From NCBI GenBank assembly GCA_022071955.1, contig JAJVIM010000003.1:248001-312000 (forward strand): DNA of 64,000 nucleotides. Reading direction: 5' to 3'. The stretch is from Anaerolineae bacterium (lineage in GTDB: Bacteria; Chloroflexota; Anaerolineae; 4572-78; J111). The number at the start of each line of letters is the position of its first letter. Position 1 is the stretch's first letter. Positions 1 to 8,083 of this stretch are shown in pieces. The position numbers were made by a program, and so were the translations under genes. Under the pieces are notes generated by a model, which had not been told where the DNA came from, ran no database searches, and saw only the letters and a program-made list of their open reading frames with translations.

Positions 1-2
1 AC

Positions 3-1757
3 TTTGACACCTACCTCGACGCCGCCACCCTGCGCAACGACGGCCAGCCTACCTGCCCCGCCGACCCCACCGCGCCGCAGGCCACACTGGTTAACCAGGG
101 CCAGGGTTTTGATACCTGCGCCGCGCCGACCACCGGCCAGCTCGCCGCCTGGCAAGCGGCCAGCCCGTACCAATACCTTGGTATTTATCTGGGCGGGGAT
201 AACCACTACACCCCCTGCCGCACGTACAACCAAACTTACCAAACCGCCGCCTGGTTCAGCGCGGCCCGGCAGCAGGGCTGGCGATTCATTCCCATTTGGG
301 TGGGGCCGCAAGCGCCGTGTACCGGCTACAACGTGCGCCTCAGCCAGGATGCGACCACCGCCCGCAGCCAGGGCATCGCCGAGGCGCAGCGCGCCCTGCA
401 AGCCGCAGCCCAACTCGGGCTGACCGCCGGCCAAAAAAGCATCATCTACTTTGACATGGAATATTACGACACCCGCCTCACCGCCTGCCACAACGCGGTC
501 AACGCCTTTTTGGAAGGCTGGGTCAGCGAGCTGCAAAACAACGGCCATCAGGCCGGCATTTACGGCTCGGTTTACGCCGCCGAAGGCTGGTACACCCTCA
601 AGCACGTACCGGATAGCGTCTGGCTGCCGTGGTACATCCGCAGCAGTTACGACCCCGCCGTTACCGTTGACACGCTCAACCAGCAGTGGGTTACGGCTTC
701 GTATTGGGGCAATCACCGCCTGTTTCAGTACGGCGGCAGCCACACCGAAAGCTGGGGCGGAGTGCCGCTCAACATCGATAACAACGCCGCCCGCGGGCTG
801 GTGGCGCTCTCCGGCCAGTCCCATCTGCAAAAAATGGCGCTGATCGCGCCCGGCCGGGGCTGGATTTTGCTCAATGGCCGGCTGTACTCGACCGGCGACA
901 ACGGCGGCTCGTGGCGAGACATCTCGCCGCCCGGCGCGCCCTCGCTGGCCGACGCCGCTTTTGTGGACGCGCGGCACGGCTGGGCCGTAGCGCTGGCCAG
1001 CGACCGGGTGCAGCTCTGGCGCACGGCCAACGGCGGCGCGTCGTGGCAAAACCTCAATATTGATGACTCAAGCAGCGCCGGCATAAGCGCCGCTTATCTC
1101 AATTTTGCCTCGGCCAACGTGGGCGGATTGGTGCTCAAACAGGCGACCGGCCCCAGTTTCAGCCGCGGCCGGTTGCTGGTCACCACCGATGGCGGGGCAA
1201 GCTGGCAGCCGCGCCCCGTACCGCTCGGTGAGCCGGTGCGCTTTGTCACCGATCAACTGGCCTGGGTGGCCGGCGGCCCCGCCGGCAGCGAACTGTACGT
1301 TACCCGCAACGGCGGCCAGAGCTGGCAGCCGCAAAACCCGGCGCAAAACGCCAGCGGCGGCGCGGTTTTCAGCCTGCCCGTTTTTGAAAACGAGCAAACC
1401 GGCGCGTTGGCCGCTTCGGTAACGGTTGGCAATCGCAGCCAGGTGCAACTGTATGCTACCACAGATGCCGGGCAAAACTGGCAGTTGACCGGCAGCGTGC
1501 CGCTGGCCGCGCCGCTGGCTTTTGGCGCGGGCGCGCCGGTTAGTGTGCTCAACGCGCAGGAGTGGCTGGTCGCCCTGCCCGACGTAACCCCCAACCTGCC
1601 GTCCAACGTCACCGCCGTCCAGCTCGTCTCGGCGACGGCCGGCTGGGCGCAAACCACAGCCTTTGCCTGCACCGCCGCCGGTTGCCAGCCCCAGTCGGGC
1701 CTGTTCAGCACCGGCGATGGCGGGCAGCAGTGGCAGCCGGTTACCCTGCCCGAGTAG
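3..1757 (+). CDS. DUF1906 glycoside hydrolase-like protein with BNR repeats (5' partial)
   Basis: The reading frame is open from base 3, so the start lies before the window. The first ~210 visible residues form a DUF1906 (glycoside hydrolase-like, GH25-related) domain: a GFDTC entry motif, then YLGIYLGGD, a PIWVG strand and the IIYFDMEYY strand that carries the presumed acidic residues. The last ~280 residues hold at least six BNR/Ycf48-like repeats, seen as GGxSW or GGxxW turns such as ANGGASWQN, TDGGASWQP, RNGGQSWQP, DAGQNWQ and GDGGQQWQP, which should fold as a beta-propeller. The protein is probably exported and acts on the cell wall or on an extracellular glycan. Substrate and signal peptide cannot be judged here. 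The domain call is firm; the function is inferred. Confidence 0.8.
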   Translation, partial: FDTYLDAATLRNDGQPTCPADPTAPQATLVNQGQGFDTCAAPTTGQLAAWQAASPYQYLGIYLGGDNHYTPCRTYNQTYQTAAWFSAARQQGWRFIPIWVGPQAPCTGYNVRLSQDATTARSQGIAEAQRALQAAAQLGLTAGQKSIIYFDMEYYDTRLTACHNAVNAFLEGWVSELQNNGHQAGIYGSVYAAEGWYTLKHVPDSVWLPWYIRSSYDPAVTVDTLNQQWVTASYWGNHRLFQYGGSHTESWGGVPLNIDNNAARGLVALSGQSHLQKMALIAPGRGWILLNGRLYSTGDNGGSWRDISPPGAPSLADAAFVDARHGWAVALASDRVQLWRTANGGASWQNLNIDDSSSAGISAAYLNFASANVGGLVLKQATGPSFSRGRLLVTTDGGASWQPRPVPLGEPVRFVTDQLAWVAGGPAGSELYVTRNGGQSWQPQNPAQNASGGAVFSLPVFENEQTGALAASVTVGNRSQVQLYATTDAGQNWQLTGSVPLAAPLAFGAGAPVSVLNAQEWLVALPDVTPNLPSNVTAVQLVSATAGWAQTTAFACTAAGCQPQSGLFSTGDGGQQWQPVTLPE

Positions 1758-1960
1758 GTTACGCCTGCCGCGTGACTACGATTTACGATTTTGGATTTTG
1801 GATTTTGGATTTACGACCTGTGCCCGTCAGGGTAATTACGAAATCATTCGCAACACCTGCACTGCGACCGCAGGGGGAGCAGGCGCAAGTGTTCGCCATT
1901 CACTATTCGCTGATTCCTAATTCCTAACTCCTGACCCTTGCTTTCAAAGGAGCAAAACCG
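1758..1960. repeat. Spacer with short tandem and dispersed repeat
   Basis: A heptamer-like run (gattttg repeated three times, about 1787-1811) is followed by a dispersed repeat around 1829-1890 that begins gtcagggtaattacgaaa. The reverse complement of that repeat recurs at about 42235-42305. No gene is seen here. The Shine-Dalgarno sequence aaagga for the next gene is at 1946-1951. Confidence 0.55.
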
Positions 1961-2893
1961 ATGTCCACCCATTCATTTGAGTTGCCGCCCGCAAAAGAAT
2001 ATGCCCCGTACCAGCCCGGCCCGTTTCGGCTGGCAATGGACCTGCACCCGCTCAATCTGGCCGAGTGGATTGAAGTTGACGAGCACTTGCCCGCCGAACT
2101 GGCCGAAAAACAGCGCTTGCTGGCCGAGCGTCATCACGAGGTATTTGCCGCCCTGCCCGAAGCCGCGGCCGGCGCGGCCGAAACGCTGGCGTTGCTGGTT
2201 GACCATTTACCGGCCCGTTTTCCGCAGGTTTATCACCTTAACGGCGACCGGCTTCACAACCGGGCCACCGCTGAAACCTGGCCGCTGGCCGGCAGCCGCA
2301 TGCATCCGCTGGAGCTGGCCGGCCGGCTGGTGCAGGAAGATTTGTGTTTAATGGGCCGCGACCCGGCCAGCGGGCTGTACCGGCTGACCGGAGCCTGCCT
2401 CTGTTTTCCATCACGCTGGCGGCTGGCCGAAAAATTGGGTAAACCGCTCGATGCCATTCACGGGCCGGTGCCGGGCTACGCCGCCGCGCTCGGCGCGCCG
2501 ATGAACCGGCTGTTTGAGCGGCTCAAAAGCCACAAACCGGTCTGGCGGCTCAACTGGAGCGTGGTGGATGACCCGGCCCTGTTTCAGCCCATCGCGCCTG
2601 CCGGCCCGGATTACGCCACTAATGTGACCGCCGCCAACGCCGGTGACAAACTGTGGTTGCGGCTGGAGCGTCAAACTCTCCGCCGCCTGGCCGCCAGCAA
2701 CGACATCCTGTTTACCATCCGTATTTACAGCCGGCCGCTGTCGGTGTTGGCCGGGCAGCCGGAACGCGCCGCCCAACTGGCAGCCGCTATCCGCGGGCTG
2801 AACGAAGAGATGCGGCTGTACAAAAGTATGCGCCCGATCATCGGCGCGGCGCTGGCCTGGTTAGACCGCACCGCCGCGGCCGGCTGCGGCTAA
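1961..2893 (+). CDS. DUF3445 haem-dependent oxidative N-demethylase-like protein
   Basis: The 310-residue protein matches the DUF3445 family, now described as the haem-dependent oxidative N-demethylase alpha-subunit fold. Diagnostic stretches are FRLAMDLHPL near the N-terminus, the central LVQEDLCLM, then GACLCFPSRW followed by LGKPLDAIHGPVP, and the C-terminal LPV-type segment ending in a Tyr-Lys-rich helix. Family members bind haem b and remove methyl groups from dimethylamine, or are uncharacterised homologues. No partner subunit (dmmB/C-like reductase) is adjacent, so the substrate is open. The ATG follows an AAGGAG-like site by 8-9 bases. It appears to be monocistronic. Confidence 0.8.
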   Translation: MSTHSFELPPAKEYAPYQPGPFRLAMDLHPLNLAEWIEVDEHLPAELAEKQRLLAERHHEVFAALPEAAAGAAETLALLVDHLPARFPQVYHLNGDRLHNRATAETWPLAGSRMHPLELAGRLVQEDLCLMGRDPASGLYRLTGACLCFPSRWRLAEKLGKPLDAIHGPVPGYAAALGAPMNRLFERLKSHKPVWRLNWSVVDDPALFQPIAPAGPDYATNVTAANAGDKLWLRLERQTLRRLAASNDILFTIRIYSRPLSVLAGQPERAAQLAAAIRGLNEEMRLYKSMRPIIGAALAWLDRTAAAGCG

Positions 2894-2925
2894 TACATGT
2901 TGGCGGAAATCCACAGACAGTTGTT

Positions 2926-3000
2926 ATGTCACCCTGAGCGGAGCGAAGGGTCTCTTCGGCGACACGGGAGACGCTTCGGCTTCGCCTCAGCGTGACATGA
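2926..3000. repeat. Imperfect inverted repeat
   Basis: The arm tgtcaccctgagcggagcga at the left faces a diverged reverse complement ending cctcagcgtgacat on the right, giving a 20-odd-bp stem. It is a REP/MITE-like palindrome of the type scattered through environmental genomes. The rest of 2894-3303 has only weak reading frames and no gene that I can support; it holds the leader of the next gene. Confidence 0.6.
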
Positions 3001-3303
3001 TATGATCTGCCGGCTTATTTACGCCTCGGTGTACCAGCCGCTGCCAACAATACGCTGTCAAACTGTATTCTGTCATCTTCAAAAAAAATAATGTGTGCTA
3101 CTACACTTTTTCTCCCTATTTTGATAAACTTGTAAGTAAGTTTTCCCCAAGAGTCCAGCAAAAGTAAAGTTGCAGCTTTGTTCGTGGCGCAGCCAAGCGG
3201 CGGATTATTTGAATCGATCCGAGGCTTTAATTTAGCTATTCCTGGATTCAATCAACTTTGACAGGTTTGCTTTTCATCTTTTGGGAGCGAGAGGAGAAAA
3301 AGT

Positions 3304-4056
3304 ATGTCAGACTCGGGCCGGATTTTAATGGTAGATGACGAGGTATTGTTTTTATATGCAACCGCCGATCAGTTACGTGGCGAAGGCTATCACTGCGATG
3401 TGGCAACCAACAAAGACACCGCTCTGGAACTGCTAAATCAAAATACCTACGACCTGTTGATTTCAGACATCATTTTGCCCGGAAATACCAATACCAACCT
3501 GGAGTTGATAGAAGAATTATCCCGGGTTTCAGAGGGAATGCCCATTATTTTGGTCACGGGCTACCCCTCAATCGAGTCTGCAATTCATGCGGTTCAACTG
3601 CCGGTGGTCGCTTATCTGGTAAAGCCAATTGGGTTTAACAGGTTACTCGCAGAAGTTCGGAAGGGGATTGACCGATATCAGATTTACCAATCTGTCCGGG
3701 GCGCCCAACAGCGAATGCAAAGCTGGCAGCAGGAGTTAAATGGGCTGGAACACTCAATGAAAGTGGTCCCCGGCGATGTTTCCCAGGCTCCCGTTCAGGC
3801 CTTTTTAGCCCTGACCATGCAGCATATTGCTGCCAGCCTTGACGACGTGCGGCACCTCACCGAAGTGTTGGCCAAGGCCAGCAATGACCAGTACGTTTGC
3901 CAGTTGCTCAATTGTCCCCGCGCCAGGGTTTTAAGCGAGGCGCTGGTTGAAACCGTCGATGTGCTGAAAAAAACTCAGACTGCTTTTAAATCAAAGGAGT
4001 TGGGGGCTCTGCGGAAAAAACTGGAACTACTGATAAAGGAGTGGGGCACAGCCTGA
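3304..4056 (+). CDS. Response regulator, receiver plus uncharacterised helical C-terminus
   Basis: Residues 1-125 are a CheY-like receiver: acidic pair D11/D12, phospho-acceptor D55 in LLISDIILPG, the TG switch of VTGYPS and the conserved lysine in YLVKPIG. The remaining ~125 residues are mainly helical (QQRMQSWQQEL, then LTEVLAKASND) and show no HTH, GGDEF or kinase motif, so the output is probably protein-protein contact. A strong Shine-Dalgarno (gagaggag) lies just upstream. The gene is followed by a near-perfect terminator and may act with the REC-PAS kinase downstream. Confidence 0.85.
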   Translation: MSDSGRILMVDDEVLFLYATADQLRGEGYHCDVATNKDTALELLNQNTYDLLISDIILPGNTNTNLELIEELSRVSEGMPIILVTGYPSIESAIHAVQLPVVAYLVKPIGFNRLLAEVRKGIDRYQIYQSVRGAQQRMQSWQQELNGLEHSMKVVPGDVSQAPVQAFLALTMQHIAASLDDVRHLTEVLAKASNDQYVCQLLNCPRARVLSEALVETVDVLKKTQTAFKSKELGALRKKLELLIKEWGTA

Positions 4057-4067
4057 AAGGTTAAACA

Positions 4068-4105
4068 ACACTGCCGCGGCCCGGGCCGCGGCAGTGTTTC
4101 TTTAT
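4068..4105 (+). terminator. Rho-independent terminator
   Basis: A perfect 15-bp palindrome (4068-4097, core ccgcggcccgggccgcgg) is followed by a short T-rich tail. It lies 11 bases after the stop of the response regulator. Confidence 0.85.
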
Positions 4106-4189
4106 AGAAACTTTACAGACTTATCATAATAACTGTGATACAATTTTTACAGCAACTTACCATTGCAGGAAGATTGTAACATTTGAACA

Positions 4190-4310
4190 GCAGGCAGGGC
4201 CCATAAACTGCGTATGGGTCGCCTTGTCGGGCAGGACCCGGGCCTGCAAGTCGAAGGCGCAATCGAAGCACCTCAACCAACGGGGTGCAGATCGATTGTG
4301 CCTTTTTTAT
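4190..4310 (+). promoter_or_regulatory. Attenuator-like structured leader with competing hairpins
   Basis: Several helices can be drawn: cccata/tatggg around 4200-4217, gcagg/cctgc at about 4231-4246, and cgcctt (4220-4225) with aaggcg (4254-4259). The last strand is also the foot of a terminator hairpin, aaggcgcaatcga (4254-4266) with tcgattgtgcctt (4292-4304), followed by six T residues. The two pairings exclude each other, which is the usual design of a riboswitch or other attenuator. The next gene, a REC-PAS kinase, begins 76 bases further on. I do not recognise the aptamer as a known class; a small stand-alone RNA is the alternative. Confidence 0.5.
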
Positions 4311-4385
4311 TTGGAACTAAAGATTGCCACTACCCGGTTGGCCAATGGCAGGTTAATGGCCAACCTGAAATAAGGAGCCACAATT

Positions 4386-5897
4386 GTGGGTACGCCCAAA
4401 AAAATATTAATTGTCGAAGATGAAAGTATTGTCGGTATGGCCATCCAGGATAAACTGGAACTTTTGGGGTACGAAGTCCCCGCCGTGATTGACACCGGCG
4501 AAGAGGCCGTCGCCGAAGCCCAGGCCATTCACCCGGACATGGTTTTGATGGACATCAACCTGGCCGGTAAGATGGACGGCATTGAAGCGGCCGCTCAAAT
4601 CCGGGCGCAGCTTAACACACCGGTGATATTTTTAACCGCCTACGCCGATGGCAATACCGTTGAGCGAGTCAAAGCCATTGAGCCGCACGGCTATCTGCTC
4701 AAGCCATTTGAAGAAAACGAATTGCGCGCGGCCATTGAGGTTGCGCTGTACAAGCATCAAATGGAAAAGCGGCTAAAAGAGAGCGAGCAATGGCTGGCTA
4801 CCACGCTGAGCAGTATTGGCGATGCCGTTATCGCCACCGACAGCCGGGGCGGTGTTAAATTTATGAATCCGGTTGCCGAAGCTTTAACCGGGTGGACCCA
4901 GGCACAGGCGCTGGGCAAACAGTCAAGCGAGATATTCAACATTATCAACGCCACCACCCGCCTCCGCTGCGAAGACCCGGTGGCGCAGGTATTTGAGCAG
5001 AGGATCACGGTAATGCTGGCCGATAACACGGTGCTGGTGACCAAAACCGGCCAGGAAATCCCCATCGACGACAGCGCCGCACCCATCCGTGATGATGACG
5101 GCCATATTATTGGCGTGGTCATTGTTTTCAGAGATGTTACCGAGCGCAAACAGGCCGAGGAAAAGCTGCGCCAGTATTCCGTGGAACTTGAACTGCAGAA
5201 TAAAGAGCTTGACGCTTTTGCCCACACGGTGGCCCACGATCTCAAATCCCCGTTAAGCCCCATTATCGGCTTTGCCGATTTGTTAAGCCGCTATCAAGAC
5301 TCTGTCCCGGAAGAGCTGCATGAGGGGTTACTGGTTATTGGCAAAAGCGGGCGCAAGATGATCAACATCATCCACGAGCTGCTGCTGTTGAGCCAGGTTC
5401 GCCGGGCCGATGTAAGGTTACACCCTATTCAAATGGAAGGCATTATTGCCGAGGTGGAGCAGCGGATTGGCTATATGATTAAAGACCATCGAGCTGAGAT
5501 CATTTTGCCCGCCGATTGGCCGCCGGCTCTGGGTTACGGGCCGTGGATAGAAGAGGTGTGGCTAAATTATCTGACAAATGGAATTAAGTACGGCGGCCGG
5601 CCGCCCCGCCTGGAATTGTTTGGAACAATCCAGCAGGACGGCATGGTGCGTTTTTCGGTAAGCGACAACGGGCCGGGTCTCTCCCCTCAGGAGCAGGCCC
5701 GGTTGTTTACTCCGTTTACCCAACTGGGCAATGTGCGGATAGAAGGGCAAGGGTTGGGCCTGTCGATTGTGCACCGGATTATTACCAGATTAGGTGGCCA
5801 GGTAAGCGTAACCAGTAACGGCGTACCGGGCCGTGGTTGTACCTTCAGTTTTACCCTGCCGGGCACGTTGAACGGCAAAAATTCAAAGCCAGGGTAG
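4386..5897 (+). CDS. Hybrid signalling protein REC-PAS-HisKA-HATPase
   Basis: The 503-residue soluble kinase starts at a GTG, with AAGGAG 7-8 bases upstream. Order: receiver (residues ~5-120, acceptor Asp in VLMDINLAG, Lys in YLLKPF), PAS (~130-255), short coiled coil, HisKA with the H box AHDLKSPLSP (~285), and HATPase_c with N box NYLTNGIKYG, G1 SDNGPG and G2 GQGLGLSI. An N-terminal receiver on a kinase suggests it sits downstream in a phosphorelay. It is followed after 10 bases by the first of the binding lipoproteins, so the kinase and the lipoproteins are probably one operon. An attenuator-like leader precedes it. Confidence 0.88.
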   Translation: MGTPKKILIVEDESIVGMAIQDKLELLGYEVPAVIDTGEEAVAEAQAIHPDMVLMDINLAGKMDGIEAAAQIRAQLNTPVIFLTAYADGNTVERVKAIEPHGYLLKPFEENELRAAIEVALYKHQMEKRLKESEQWLATTLSSIGDAVIATDSRGGVKFMNPVAEALTGWTQAQALGKQSSEIFNIINATTRLRCEDPVAQVFEQRITVMLADNTVLVTKTGQEIPIDDSAAPIRDDDGHIIGVVIVFRDVTERKQAEEKLRQYSVELELQNKELDAFAHTVAHDLKSPLSPIIGFADLLSRYQDSVPEELHEGLLVIGKSGRKMINIIHELLLLSQVRRADVRLHPIQMEGIIAEVEQRIGYMIKDHRAEIILPADWPPALGYGPWIEEVWLNYLTNGIKYGGRPPRLELFGTIQQDGMVRFSVSDNGPGLSPQEQARLFTPFTQLGNVRIEGQGLGLSIVHRIITRLGGQVSVTSNGVPGRGCTFSFTLPGTLNGKNSKPG

Positions 5898-5907
5898 CGA
5901 GGAAAAA

Positions 5908-6984
5908 ATGTTAAGCAAAGTTATTTACCTTCTGTTAAGTTTTAGTGCTTTGGTAATTTTAACAGCCTGTAATACTTCGGGCCCCCCGCCTACCGCGACG
6001 CCGCCAACGCTGGCGGATGAACTGATTTTCTATGACTGGAGCGACGACAAAATCGAAACGGTTTTTGACGCGTTCACCCGGGAATACGGCGTAAAAATTA
6101 CCTACGTAACCTTTGAGTCAACAGAAGAAGCGGTGGCCAATATCGCCGCCGGGCAGGTGTACGATGTGGCCATTATTGAAAATCAGTTTATTCCCTCATT
6201 GATCGATCAGGGGTCATTGGCTGAAATTGACTTTCATAATGTATCTAACTTTAAAAATATCTCGGCCAATTTCCGGAACCTGGCTTATGATCCCAAAAAC
6301 AAACACACCATTCCGTACAGTTGGGGCACAACCGGGCTGGTGGTGCGCAGTGACCTGGCCGACGAGCCAATTACCCGCTGGGCCGATATGTGGAACCCGC
6401 ACTACGCCGGCAAAGTGGCTAACTGGGCGGTGACTCCCCGCTATACCCTGGGGGCGGCGCTCAGAAGCCTGGGCTACTCGGTTAATTCAGAAGACCCGGC
6501 CGAACTGGAACAGGCCCTGGACCGGCTGCGCGAGCTAAAGCCCAACTCTATCTGGGTTACCGATGAGGCACACTCTACGGCCCCGCTGCTGGTTAGCGGC
6601 GAGGCGGTGATGGCTCTGGGCTGGTCTGAGGATGTTTGGCTGGCCCAGGCAGAAAACGAGAACATTGTTTACGTTTTACCGGAAGAAGGCACAATTTTGT
6701 GGGGTGATAACTTTGTGATCCCGGCCAACAGTCCCAACAAGTACACGGCCGAACTCTTTTTGAATTTTCTGCTGCGCCCGGAAATCAGCGCCCGGATTGT
6801 TAACGGCAATTACTACCCCATGGCCAACGAAGCTGCCCGTGAGTTTATCGACCCCGAGATTTTGAACGATCCGGTTGTTTATCCCACCAACGACGAGATG
6901 AAAAACGCGACTCTCCTTTTACCGCTTAGCCCGGCCGGGCAAGAACTGTATGATGAAATTTGGGCGCGTTTTCTGGAGCAATAA
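5908..6984 (+). CDS. Spermidine/putrescine-type solute-binding lipoprotein, paralogue 1
   Basis: The 358-residue extracellular solute-binding protein of the PotD-like family has a signal peptide ending in the lipobox ILTAC (Cys21) and a Thr/Pro linker. The mature protein opens with LIFYDWSDD and continues with family features VAIIENQFIPSL, SIPYSWGTTG-type loop (here TIPYSWGTTGLVVRSD), and the C-terminal AELFLNFLLRPEIS. It should be tethered outside the membrane and bind a cationic small molecule, perhaps a polyamine. No permease or ATPase gene is near; instead its two paralogues and a Cache-type kinase share the block, so a sensory role is likely. Confidence 0.85.
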   Translation: MLSKVIYLLLSFSALVILTACNTSGPPPTATPPTLADELIFYDWSDDKIETVFDAFTREYGVKITYVTFESTEEAVANIAAGQVYDVAIIENQFIPSLIDQGSLAEIDFHNVSNFKNISANFRNLAYDPKNKHTIPYSWGTTGLVVRSDLADEPITRWADMWNPHYAGKVANWAVTPRYTLGAALRSLGYSVNSEDPAELEQALDRLRELKPNSIWVTDEAHSTAPLLVSGEAVMALGWSEDVWLAQAENENIVYVLPEEGTILWGDNFVIPANSPNKYTAELFLNFLLRPEISARIVNGNYYPMANEAAREFIDPEILNDPVVYPTNDEMKNATLLLPLSPAGQELYDEIWARFLEQ

Positions 6985-6986
6985 CT

Positions 6987-8081
6987 ATGCTGACCTTTTT
7001 AGCAAACACCGCCCGGGTGCTGCTTACGGGCCTGGTTATCGGCCTGATCTTGCGGCTAACCATTGCGTGCGCGGCATTTGCCCCCAACCCGGGCGCAGCC
7101 AATCTGGCGGATGAGCTGATCTTTTATGATTGGGCCGAAGATATTCCTCAGCCGGTGCTGGACGCTTTTACTGAAGAATTTAACGTGAAGGTGACATATT
7201 TAACCTACAACTCTGATATGGAGGCGGCAGCCGGCATCGAGGCCGGTTCAAATTATGATGTTGCGGTTTTAAACAGCTACCTTTTGCCAGAACTGATTGA
7301 GCAGGACTTGCTGGCTGAAATCGATTATAACCATGTGCCTAACTTTCAAAACATAGCGCCCAATTTTAAAGACCTGGCCTACGATCCGGCCAACCGGCAT
7401 TCAATTCCCTTTAACTGGGGCACCACCGGCATTCTGGTGCGCAGTGATATTGTTACAGAACCCGTTACCCGCTGGGCCGACCTTTGGGCATTAGCCCGCA
7501 TCGGCAAAATAGCTTTGCGGGATGAACCGCGAGACCTGCTGGGGGCCGCGCTCAAATCGCTGGGCTATTCCGTGAATTCTGAAAACCCGGCAGAGCTGGA
7601 TGCGGCTCTGCAACGACTGCTTAAAATAAGGCAACAGGTTGTTTTTGTCGACTCTGACGCCGAATCGGCGCTGCCCTTGCTGGCCAACGGCGAAAGCATT
7701 GCCCTGGTTGGCTGGGCAGAAGACGCGCTCCAGAGCAGAGACACCGGGGTGGTGTTAACCTACGTTATCCCGGAAGAAGGCACAATTTTGTGGGGCGATA
7801 GTTTCACCATAATGGCCAACAGCCCCAATAAGTACACCGCCGAACTCTTTTTGAATTTTCTGCTCCGCCCGGAAATCAGCGCCCAAATCACCAACTATAA
7901 CCTTTACGCCACGCCCAACGAAGCCGCCCGTCCCTTTATCGATACAGACATTCTGAATGACCCGATCGTCTTTCCCACAGAAGCAGACCTAAAAAATGCC
8001 GAGGTTTTGCTGCCGCTCAGCACCCACGGAGAGAAATTATTCTACAAAGCCTGGGAACGCTTCAAAACTGCCGGCCCATAA
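6987..8081 (+). CDS. Spermidine/putrescine-type solute-binding lipoprotein, paralogue 2
   Basis: The start is taken as the ATG at 6987, two bases after the previous stop, with GGAG nine bases upstream; an earlier in-frame TTG would overlap the neighbour. The 364-residue product has a hydrophobic signal segment and a lipobox-like LTIAC (Cys28). Mature features match paralogue 1: LIFYDWAED, SIPFNWGTTG, TILWGDSFT and NKYTAELFLNFLLRPE. One segment differs (WALARIGKIALRDEPRD in place of WNPHYAGKVANW), which may change ligand choice. It ends three bases before the sensor kinase start, which argues for tight co-expression. Confidence 0.85.
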   Translation: MLTFLANTARVLLTGLVIGLILRLTIACAAFAPNPGAANLADELIFYDWAEDIPQPVLDAFTEEFNVKVTYLTYNSDMEAAAGIEAGSNYDVAVLNSYLLPELIEQDLLAEIDYNHVPNFQNIAPNFKDLAYDPANRHSIPFNWGTTGILVRSDIVTEPVTRWADLWALARIGKIALRDEPRDLLGAALKSLGYSVNSENPAELDAALQRLLKIRQQVVFVDSDAESALPLLANGESIALVGWAEDALQSRDTGVVLTYVIPEEGTILWGDSFTIMANSPNKYTAELFLNFLLRPEISAQITNYNLYATPNEAARPFIDTDILNDPIVFPTEADLKNAEVLLPLSTHGEKLFYKAWERFKTAGP

Positions 8082-8083
8082 TT

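Noticed and set aside
4..423. 139-codon frame at the left edge
   Set aside because: It is out of frame with the DUF1906 domain, whose own frame is open from base 3 and carries the family motifs.
3015..3251. 78-codon minus-strand frame upstream of the response regulator
   Set aside because: No ribosome site, no recognisable motif, and it overlaps the leader of the next gene. I keep it as non-coding.
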